This document shows, piece by piece, positions 1 to 5,121 of a stretch of DNA of 5,121 nucleotides; positions within the stretch are counted from its first letter, which is position 1; each line of letters starts with the position of its first letter. The position numbers and the translations under genes were made by a program. The stretch is from an uncultured Pseudomonadota bacterium (GTDB taxonomy: Bacteria; SAR324; NAC60-12): assembly GCA_913056375.1 (NCBI GenBank), contig CAJXNF010000244.1, forward strand, positions 1 to 5,121, in the 5' to 3' direction. A model generated the notes under the pieces. The model ran no database searches, was not told the DNA's origin, and saw only the letters and a list, made by a program, of their open reading frames with translations.

Positions 1-969
1 GGAGTGCTGCTTGTCATTTTTGAGTCACGCCCTGAGGTGGTAGTTCAGATTTCAGCATTGACTCTGAAATCCGGAAACGCCGTTATTCTCAAAGGTGGTA
101 AGGAAGCATCCGAATCCAATGCTTGTTTGTTCGGTATCCTCGATAAAGTTCTCAAGGAATTTACTGATTTGCCAGATGGCACTGTGAACTTGCTTCAAAG
201 CCGGGAAGCTGTCAGTGAGATTGTACAGCAGAATGATTGCCTTGATCTGATCATCCCAAGAGGCAGTAACGCTCTTGTGCAACACATTCAACAGCATTCA
301 AGAGTTCCAGTACTTGCCCACGCAGATGGCATTTGCCACGTTTACTGGGATCAAGCTGCAAGCTTAAGCAAAGCGATGGAAATTATCATCGATGCCAAGA
401 CAGAATACCCAGCGGTTTGTAATGCCATGGAGACGCTACTGATTCATGAACAAATTCCAGAAAATGAAATCAAGCAGCTGCTTACTAATCTTCAGGAAGC
501 CGGGGTCGAGATAAGAGCCTGTTCTGAAATTATGAAAAAGTTTAGTAATAAATTAAATGGGATTATTCACGCATCCGAACAGGACTGGAAAACAGAATAC
601 ACAGATCTGATTTTGTCAGTCCGTCTGGTCTCCTCCCATGAGGAAGCAATTGGACACATCAACCAATATGGCTCTGGCCACACAGATTCGATTATTACAG
701 AGGATAGGTCGATTGCAGAAAAATTTATGGATCAAGTGGACGCAGCTAATGTTTTTTGGAATGCCTCGACTAGGTTTGCTGATGGTTTTCGATATGGATT
801 CGGTGCAGAAGTAGGGGTCAGTACTTGTAAAACTCACGCTCGTGGCCCTGTGGGATTAGATGGTCTCGTAATCTACAAATATAAATTATACGGCAGTGGC
901 CAAGGAGTGGCCCGATACCATGAAGGAGGAAGGCAATACCTGCATCAACCTCTTTCACGCCTAAATTGA
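1..969 (+). CDS. proA: Gamma-glutamyl phosphate reductase, 5'-truncated by the window edge
   Basis: This enzyme reduces gamma-glutamyl phosphate to glutamate-5-semialdehyde with NADPH, the second step of proline synthesis in the cytoplasm. The frame is open from base 1 (GGA = Gly), and GTG at 4 is an internal Val of the conserved GVLLVIFESRP segment, so the true start lies upstream. About 100 N-terminal residues are missing compared with a roughly 420-residue ProA. Visible signatures, counting the GTG codon as residue 1, are the cofactor-domain stretch LKSGNAVILKGGKEA near 21-35, IPRGSN near 84-89, HADGICHVY near 106-114, the catalytic Cys139 in YPAVCNAMETLL (codon 418-420), NASTRFADGF near 250 and HARGPVGLDGL near 278. 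The wording, and the roughly 20-residue tail after YGSGQ, resemble cyanobacterial ProA and the C-terminal half of plant P5CS more than E. coli ProA. Fusion to an upstream glutamate kinase therefore cannot be excluded. adk follows 25 bases later. Family assignment is firm; standalone versus fused is open. Confidence 0.93.
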   Translation, partial: GVLLVIFESRPEVVVQISALTLKSGNAVILKGGKEASESNACLFGILDKVLKEFTDLPDGTVNLLQSREAVSEIVQQNDCLDLIIPRGSNALVQHIQQHSRVPVLAHADGICHVYWDQAASLSKAMEIIIDAKTEYPAVCNAMETLLIHEQIPENEIKQLLTNLQEAGVEIRACSEIMKKFSNKLNGIIHASEQDWKTEYTDLILSVRLVSSHEEAIGHINQYGSGHTDSIITEDRSIAEKFMDQVDAANVFWNASTRFADGFRYGFGAEVGVSTCKTHARGPVGLDGLVIYKYKLYGSGQGVARYHEGGRQYLHQPLSRLN

Positions 970-982
970 CTGCAGAAAACTG

Positions 983-990
983 AAAGGAGA
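983..990 (+). promoter_or_regulatory. Shine-Dalgarno sequence of adk
   Basis: AAAGGAGA lies four bases before the ATG at 995. A second in-frame ATG at 1001 is also within reach. The first gives MRMILLG, which aligns end to end with the MRIILLG start of E. coli adenylate kinase, so 995 is preferred. The site lies in the 25-base gap after proA, consistent with translation from a shared transcript. Confidence 0.75.
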
Positions 991-994
991 TGAA

Positions 995-1636
995 ATGAGA
1001 ATGATACTTTTGGGGCCACCTGGCTCAGGCAAGGGTACCCAAGCACAAAATCTGATGCAGGACTACGGGATGGTGCAACTATCAACGGGTGACATGCTTC
1101 GTGCAGCTGTTGCTGCAGGCTCTGAGGTTGGCAATCGAGCTAAGGCTGCGATGGATGCAGGTAAGCTTGTTTCAGATGAAATTGTTGTGTCCATTATTGA
1201 GGAGAGAATTCAGCAGGAAGATTGTGCTGGTGGGTACTTGCTAGATGGATTTCCAAGAAACGTGACCCAGGCAGAGAAATTGGACGAAATGTTACAGGAG
1301 GCAGGGCAAAATATTGATTTTGTTATTCAACTGGAAGTTGATGATGAACTGCTGGTCGAGCGTGTGACAGGTCGTCGGATTCACAAGCCAAGCGGTCGAA
1401 GCTACCATATCAAGTTTAATCCCCCACAGGTTGAGGGGAAAGACGACGTCACTGGGGAAGATCTAATTCAGCGTCCAGATGACAATGAAGATACGATTCG
1501 TGAGCGTCTGAATACCTACCATGCTCAAACAGCTCCTCTCATTGACTACTACGGCAATCAGGGCATCTTGCGTAGTGTCAACGGGATGCTCGGTTTGGAT
1601 GAAGTCTATTCTGCCATCCGAGGGGCAATCTCCTGA
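995..1636 (+). CDS. adk: Adenylate kinase
   Basis: This cytoplasmic enzyme catalyses ATP + AMP to 2 ADP, balancing adenine nucleotides; it is essential in most bacteria. The 213 residues match the long bacterial form (214 in E. coli). The P-loop GPPGSGKGT is at residues 7-15 with Lys13. STGDMLRAAV at 30-39 carries AMP-contacting Thr31 and Arg36. DGFPR at 84-88 carries Arg88. The LID domain spans about 122-160, beginning with VERVTGRR and containing SYHIKFNPPQVEGKDDVTGED. Arg160 and Arg171 match the phosphate-binding arginines of the family. The LID has no four-cysteine zinc site, so it is the hydrogen-bonded LID type usual in Gram-negative bacteria. Its upstream neighbour is proA, 25 bases away. 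This is not the common placement of adk near secY or map in ribosomal protein operons. The gene ends before a convergent hairpin at 1644-1681. The gene appears intact. Confidence 0.98.
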   Translation: MRMILLGPPGSGKGTQAQNLMQDYGMVQLSTGDMLRAAVAAGSEVGNRAKAAMDAGKLVSDEIVVSIIEERIQQEDCAGGYLLDGFPRNVTQAEKLDEMLQEAGQNIDFVIQLEVDDELLVERVTGRRIHKPSGRSYHIKFNPPQVEGKDDVTGEDLIQRPDDNEDTIRERLNTYHAQTAPLIDYYGNQGILRSVNGMLGLDEVYSAIRGAIS

Positions 1637-1643
1637 TTAAAAA

Positions 1644-1681
1644 CTTCTCGCTTTCAAAATTACATTTTTGATTGCGAGGAG
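1644..1681. terminator. Hairpin between convergent genes, probable bidirectional terminator
   Basis: Bases 1644-1651 (CTTCTCGC) pair with 1674-1681 (GCGAGGAG) with one G-T wobble. After a TT/TT internal mismatch, 1654-1659 (TCAAAA) pair with 1666-1671 (TTTTGA) around a six-base loop. Read on the minus strand, the stem is followed directly by TTTTTAA (complement of 1637-1643), a good intrinsic terminator for the LacI transcript, which stops about 53 bases earlier. Read on the plus strand, the following stretch ATCTTGTTCAATTTT is only moderately T-rich, so termination of proA-adk here is likely but weaker. No folding energy was calculated. Confidence 0.6.
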
Positions 1682-1734
1682 ATCTTGTTCAATTTTACCA
1701 ATTGTAGAAAACCTTCTTGAATGTTCTTCCCACC

Positions 1735-2763
1735 CTAATTTCCTTGCCGATTCAGAAACTCTGGCTCTTGAAGAATTTGTAATTTTTCAGCAGATTCCCC
1801 TTCTATTCTCCTCAGTAATAATTTACACAATTGTTGACCCGCCGCCTCTAAGGAAGAGTGATAGGCATTGATTCGTGGAGTGTTGAACTCCAAGTAATTT
1901 GTTCCTTCGAACGCGATCAAATCTAGATCTTTCCCTAAGATAAGATTTGCTGAATTCATCTCGGTTAAAATCCCCAGCGTAGTCGATACACCAGGAGAGA
2001 CAATCGCAGTGGGGGGATGAAGTAGTTCCATGAATTGCTTCAGAACTCTTCTTCCAGCCTCGAAAGATAGAGCGGTACTAACCTGCATTTCTTTTTGAAA
2101 GCACAATCCACAATTCTCCAACCCTGTTAGAAATCCATCAAGTCGATGTCTTGAATAATTCAATTCTTCTGGAGGGTTGATCAATCCAATTCTTTGGTGC
2201 CCAAGCTTGGAAAGTCTATAAACAGAATCTTTTGTAATCCATTCATGTCGGACATCGTAAAAAGGATGTGGCTCAGGGAGTTTTGTTCGGCCGAAAGTGA
2301 CAAACGGAAATTGTTGTTGCTGTAAGTAGCGAACGCGTGAATCATCATTCCGCGTTTGACCAATGATCAAACCGTCAGCTAATTGGCCATCGACAATGCG
2401 CTTGATTGGCTTAAGCAGATCTTCTTCTTCAAGTCTTGGCTGAATCGTCAGGGTGTATGGGCTGTCCTGTAGCGAGCGGAGAATCCCTTGGCAATAGAAC
2501 ATGAAGCCCATTGCTGGGAAGGCACTCTGTGGTTCTGGGGATAAAATCAAAGCGATGGTGTAGCTGCGCCCAGTTCTAAGAATCAATCCTCCCTGGTTGG
2601 GGACATACCCCAATTTTTCTGCAGCTGATTTCACGCGCTGGATGGTTTCGGGGCGCACCTCTGGTCCATCTTTGAGTGCCCTGGAGACCGTTGTTACCGA
2701 AAGCCCCAGAGCTTTGGCAATGGTCTTTAGATTGGTGCGTGATCGAATCATGCTCTCTAACAT
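1735..2763 (-). CDS. LacI-family transcriptional regulator
   Basis: This is a DNA-binding repressor or activator that responds to a small ligand, usually a sugar or related metabolite. The N-terminal helix-turn-helix is clear at residues 11-56: NLKTIAKALG, then the recognition helix in LSVTTVSRAL (21-30), then ETIQRVKSAAEKLGYVPN. The hinge reads NQGGLILRTGRS (56-67), keeping the minor-groove Leu62 but lacking the common Ala-Arg pair. From about 68 to 335 it is a periplasmic-binding-protein-like sensor domain. GRTKLPEPHPFYD, GHQRIGLINPP and the RHRLDGF region recall a group of alphaproteobacterial LacI proteins with unknown or varied sugar ligands. The length of 342 is normal. The start is uncertain: ATG at 2763 has no clear ribosome site, and the in-frame ATG at 2751 (residue 5) gives an equally complete HTH. 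It is the last gene of the minus-strand unit, 48 bases after the M20 gene, so local regulation of those hydrolases is likely by inference. The ligand cannot be named. Confidence 0.95.
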   Translation of the reverse strand: MLESMIRSRTNLKTIAKALGLSVTTVSRALKDGPEVRPETIQRVKSAAEKLGYVPNQGGLILRTGRSYTIALILSPEPQSAFPAMGFMFYCQGILRSLQDSPYTLTIQPRLEEEDLLKPIKRIVDGQLADGLIIGQTRNDDSRVRYLQQQQFPFVTFGRTKLPEPHPFYDVRHEWITKDSVYRLSKLGHQRIGLINPPEELNYSRHRLDGFLTGLENCGLCFQKEMQVSTALSFEAGRRVLKQFMELLHPPTAIVSPGVSTTLGILTEMNSANLILGKDLDLIAFEGTNYLEFNTPRINAYHSSLEAAGQQLCKLLLRRIEGESAEKLQILQEPEFLNRQGN

Positions 2764-2767
2764 TGAC

Positions 2768-2796
2768 GAGCAAGTTGCGCTGGATTGTCCTTGCTC
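2768..2796 (-). promoter_or_regulatory. Inverted repeat just upstream of the LacI-family gene
   Basis: In the 48-base gap between the M20 and LacI-family genes, GAGCAAG (2768-2774) and CTTGCTC (2790-2796) form a perfect 7-bp inverted repeat separated by 15 bases. One arm ends four bases before the repressor's first ATG at 2763. It could be a hairpin affecting translation of the repressor or a split binding site. The spacing is wider than in ordinary LacI operators, which are near-continuous palindromes. On the plus strand it is followed by TTTTT, but no plus-strand gene precedes it. Function is inferred only from position. Confidence 0.3.
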
Positions 2797-2811
2797 TTTT
2801 TGTCTGAGTAG

Positions 2812-3951
2812 TCAGGACAGACGATGGATCAATTTTCTCAAGAATTGCTCTCCCTGCTCCATCTGATCAATAGAGATGAACTCATTTGGCTGATGAGCCT
2901 GATCAATCGATCCCGGGCCACAAATGACCGTGGGAAATCCTGCTTCCTGAAATTGGCCTGCTTCTGCGGCATAAGCCACCCGGGAGCGAACAGTGTTTCC
3001 TGCCAAATCTTGAGCAAGTTTTAGGGCGGGACTTTCTGCTACTTCCTGAAGTGGGGGTGTATCGGCCAAGATCGTTGTTTGTATATCAGCATCCTGATGA
3101 ACCGCTTGCATCTTTGGCAGAATAACCTCCTGGCAAAATGCTTGAAATTCTTCGAAGACGCTCAAGGCGTTTTCTCCAGGAATGACACGTACATCCCAGA
3201 GAAATTCGCACTGACGTGAAATAATGTTTAGTGCAGTTCCTCCATGAACAACACCAGAATGAACAGTCGTGTGGTGCGGTAAGAACCCATTGTTAGTTGG
3301 CGTTGCATCTCTAAAGCGGGCCTCTCTCTCTGAAAGCCAGTTGATCAATTTCGCTGCAGTCATCACAGCACTGACACCACGATGTGTCTGGCTGGAATGT
3401 GCCTCGTAACCGGTCACAACAGTTCGGAAAGCACCAATTCCCTTATGCGCAGTCACTGCTTCCATCATGGAAGGCTCTCCAACAATCACAGCCTCTGGCT
3501 TGGGTATTTGTTCCTTGATTTGATTGATCAGGCGTGGTGCCCCCAAACAGCCGATCTCTTCATCATAAGAAAGTGCAAGATGAATTGGTTTCTTCAATGA
3601 TTTCATTTCTGGAACCAAAGAAAGTGCAATAGCGCTGAAGCCCTTCATATCACAGGTCCCTCGTCCATAAAGCTTGTCTTGCTTCTGAGTCAGTTCAAAA
3701 GGGTCTGTGTTCCAAGGCTGACCATCAATTGGAACTACGTCCGTATGCCCGGAAAGAACGATCCCACCTTCGACAGCAGGGCCAATCGTAGCGTAAAGAT
3801 TGGCCTTGGTCCCTTCATCATTCGGAACTCGAACAGCGGTAACGCCGTGTTTGCCCAACCACTCATCAACAAAGTCAATCAAGGGTAAATTGCTGTCTCT
3901 CGAAACTGTGGGGAAACCGACTAAAGTTTTTAGCATTTCAATGGAATTCAT
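2812..3951 (-). CDS. argE: M20-family acetylornithine deacetylase-like zinc hydrolase
   Basis: This cytoplasmic di-zinc amidohydrolase matches the ArgE group, which removes acetate from N-acetylornithine; relatives cleave other N-acyl amino acids. All catalytic residues are visible: His69 in GHTDVVP with Asp71, bridging Asp101 in YGRGTCDMKGF, general base Glu131 and ligand Glu132 in SYDEEIG, Glu159 in VGEPS, and His353 in GPGSIDQAHQPNEF. The dimerisation (lid) domain is inserted at roughly 170-285 and includes AHSSQTHRGV and GGTALNII. The 379 residues are normal for ArgE (383 in E. coli), and the order of motifs matches throughout. The ATG at 3951 has a good ribosome site, and the N-terminus MLKTLVGFPTVS matches the family start. 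It lies 24 bases after the amidohydrolase and 48 before the LacI-family gene, with no arginine genes in view. A catabolic role on another acylated amino acid is therefore as plausible as arginine synthesis. Family is firm; exact substrate is not. Confidence 0.93.
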   Translation of the reverse strand: MNSIEMLKTLVGFPTVSRDSNLPLIDFVDEWLGKHGVTAVRVPNDEGTKANLYATIGPAVEGGIVLSGHTDVVPIDGQPWNTDPFELTQKQDKLYGRGTCDMKGFSAIALSLVPEMKSLKKPIHLALSYDEEIGCLGAPRLINQIKEQIPKPEAVIVGEPSMMEAVTAHKGIGAFRTVVTGYEAHSSQTHRGVSAVMTAAKLINWLSEREARFRDATPTNNGFLPHHTTVHSGVVHGGTALNIISRQCEFLWDVRVIPGENALSVFEEFQAFCQEVILPKMQAVHQDADIQTTILADTPPLQEVAESPALKLAQDLAGNTVRSRVAYAAEAGQFQEAGFPTVICGPGSIDQAHQPNEFISIDQMEQGEQFLRKLIHRLS

Positions 3952-3956
3952 TGTTT

Positions 3957-3962
3957 TCCTTT
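3957..3962 (-). promoter_or_regulatory. Shine-Dalgarno sequence of the M20 hydrolase gene
   Basis: On the minus strand AAAGGA is followed by five bases (AAACA) and the ATG at 3951. It sits in the 24-base gap after the amidohydrolase stop codon, which supports this start and translation from a shared message. Confidence 0.75.
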
Positions 3963-3975
3963 GGAGAATTAGATT

Positions 3976-5121
3976 TCAGACGACGGCTTTCCCATTTTTA
4001 ACAACCATTCGGTGGTTTTTTCGTTCACTCACTTGAAGGATATTTTCCAAAGGATTGCCATCAACGATAAGGAAGTCTGCAAAGCAGTTCTTTTGAATTC
4101 GCCCTCTTTCTTTGAGGGTCAGCAGATCTGCAGCATTGGATGTTGAGAATTTCAAAGCATCGAGGTTGCTGATGCCAATGTCGGTCATGAAGCGCAATTC
4201 TCCTGCGTTGGCGCCGTGTAGATTATAAGGAGTTCCTGCATCAGTCCCCATCGCAATTTTGCCACCAGCTTTGTAAAACATCTTGATTGATTCCTGATGG
4301 CGATCCTTGATACGCAGAGATTTCTCAACGGCAAAAGCCGGAACTCCACGATCTTTATTCTCCACGATATTCAGCAAGGCAGAAAGGGTTGGCACCAAGT
4401 AGGTACCGGCTGCCAGCATTTCTTCAACACATTCATCTGTGAGAAAAATACCGTGCTCAATTGAATCAATCCCAGCTCTTACCGCATTGAGCACTCCCTC
4501 AGAGCCTTGGGCATGACTCGCACAAGTTTTATTGAAACGATGACCTTCATGAATACCTACAGTCAGTTCTTCAAGACTGTAATGAGCATCTTCAGGGTTG
4601 ACGCCTGGAGTCATGACACCTCCGGTTGCCATGATTTTGATCACATCGGAACCTGCATGGACTTGCTCACGAACTGCCTTGATGACTTCACTTGGACCAT
4701 CCGCGACCCTGCCGAAAGCATTTCCATGCCCGCCAGTCATACAGATCATTTGACCAGCAGCAAGAATAGTTGGTCCCAGTTGGCGCCCTGAGTTGCACGC
4801 GTCTCGGACAGCAAATTCCAAGAAGTCTTTGCCTCCCAGATCTCTTAAGGAGGTAACCCCTGAGCGAAGTGATTCTTGAGCCCGGTCCAAGGCTCTCATG
4901 ACCAATTCTCCGGGTTTTGAGCCACCTACCTTGGACTTTGGATCACCCTCCCCCCCGTAGATTAAGTGTACATGACAATCGATTAGGCCTGGTAAGAGTG
5001 TGCCTCCGGAGAAGTCAACTCGGTCCCCAGCAAAGCCTTGAAAATCCCCAACCGGGCCAACTTCCTTAATACGCTCGTTTTCCACGAGCACTGCCTGACC
5101 TTCAAGCACCTGATGAAGTCC
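3976..5121 (-). CDS. Metal-dependent amidohydrolase (imidazolonepropionase/Xaa-dipeptidase-like), 5'-truncated
   Basis: This is an amidohydrolase-superfamily TIM-barrel enzyme of the broad HutI-like group (COG1228), whose characterised members include dipeptidases acting on Xaa-Arg/Lys or Xaa-Pro peptides. The frame stays open to the window edge: the GTG at 5109 is preceded in frame by Gly-Leu-His-Gln and looks like an internal Val in the first beta-sandwich, so the start lies outside and perhaps 10-25 residues are missing. Counting the edge codon as residue 1, metal-site residues are His50 and His52 (LPGLIDCHVHL), probable carboxylated Lys162 (SDVIKIMATGG), His203 (CASHAQG), His223 (SIEHG) and catalytic Asp294 (MGTDAGTP). 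GGHGN at 130-134 and GGVMTPG near 167-173 are typical of the dipeptidase-like branch. The C-terminus returns to the beta-sandwich (ADFLIVDGNPLENI). No signal peptide can be judged because the N-terminus is absent. It is first in view of a unit with the M20 hydrolase and LacI-family gene. The substrate is not determined; an amide or peptide substrate is the best guess. Confidence 0.92.
   Translation of the reverse strand, partial: GLHQVLEGQAVLVENERIKEVGPVGDFQGFAGDRVDFSGGTLLPGLIDCHVHLIYGGEGDPKSKVGGSKPGELVMRALDRAQESLRSGVTSLRDLGGKDFLEFAVRDACNSGRQLGPTILAAGQMICMTGGHGNAFGRVADGPSEVIKAVREQVHAGSDVIKIMATGGVMTPGVNPEDAHYSLEELTVGIHEGHRFNKTCASHAQGSEGVLNAVRAGIDSIEHGIFLTDECVEEMLAAGTYLVPTLSALLNIVENKDRGVPAFAVEKSLRIKDRHQESIKMFYKAGGKIAMGTDAGTPYNLHGANAGELRFMTDIGISNLDALKFSTSNAADLLTLKERGRIQKNCFADFLIVDGNPLENILQVSERKNHRMVVKNGKAVV

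Noticed and set aside
1001..1636. Alternative adk start at the second ATG (1001)
   Set aside because: The first ATG at 995 aligns exactly with the start of E. coli adenylate kinase and has a ribosome site at short but usable spacing.
1668..1871. Small plus-strand open frame starting in the terminator hairpin and running into the 3' end of the LacI-family gene
   Set aside because: It begins within the hairpin stem, lacks a ribosome site, and overlaps a clear gene on the other strand.
2576..2773. Minus-strand 65-codon frame over the start of the LacI-family gene
   Set aside because: It is the same strand in another frame over a well-supported helix-turn-helix; the protein resembles nothing recognisable.
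2768..2801. GAGCAAG...CTTGCTC followed by TTTTT, like a plus-strand terminator
   Set aside because: No plus-strand gene ends upstream of it, the stem is only 7 bp and the loop is 15 bases. It was kept only as a possible regulatory repeat on the minus strand.
2597..2866. Plus-strand 89-codon frame across the LacI/M20 junction
   Set aside because: It is antisense to two real coding regions with no start signal; it is a shadow frame.
4507..4791. Open frame of 94 codons on the plus strand inside the amidohydrolase gene
   Set aside because: It is antisense to a gene with intact catalytic motifs, has no recognisable domain and no ribosome site, and its composition looks like a coding shadow.
4843..4856. 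TTAAGGAGGTAACC on the plus strand, whose complement resembles the 3' tail of 16S rRNA (anti-Shine-Dalgarno region)
   Set aside because: It encodes the conserved VTSLRDL segment of the amidohydrolase on the minus strand, has no start codon at a suitable distance on the plus strand, and there is no rRNA sequence around it.

Overview
The window carries five protein genes and no sign of phage, IS elements, CRISPR or RNA genes. Base composition is moderate (mid-40s % GC judged by eye) and coding is dense. The adenylate kinase is of the Gram-negative type without zinc ligands. The deacetylase and the LacI regulator resemble proteobacterial, especially alphaproteobacterial-style, proteins. The reductase belongs to the cyanobacterial/plant-P5CS-like branch rather than the E. 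coli ProA branch. I read this as a Gram-negative bacterium, probably Pseudomonadota or a related marine-type lineage. The exact group cannot be fixed from this sequence.

Plus strand, 1-1636: a two-gene housekeeping unit. The 3' two thirds or more of a gamma-glutamyl phosphate reductase gene (proA, proline synthesis, entering from the left edge) is followed after 25 bases by adk (adenylate kinase), which has its own Shine-Dalgarno sequence. The convergent gap 1637-1734 holds one strong hairpin that can serve as a shared terminator.

Minus strand, 5121-1735: a compact three-gene unit, probably one transcript. In transcription order it is a metal-dependent amidohydrolase (5' end beyond the right edge), an M20-family acetylornithine deacetylase-like zinc hydrolase, and a LacI-family repressor. 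Gaps are 24 and about 48 bases. Two amide-bond hydrolases of different folds, with a local LacI regulator, suggest regulated catabolism of an acylated amino acid, dipeptide or similar amide compound. Transport genes, if any, would lie beyond the right edge. The substrate is not known.

The most useful follow-ups are whether the reductase is fused to a glutamate 5-kinase upstream (bifunctional P5CS), what the amidohydrolase/M20/LacI cluster degrades, and whether the 7-bp inverted repeat just before the repressor start is a regulatory site. Nothing in the window amounts to a clearly new biological system.
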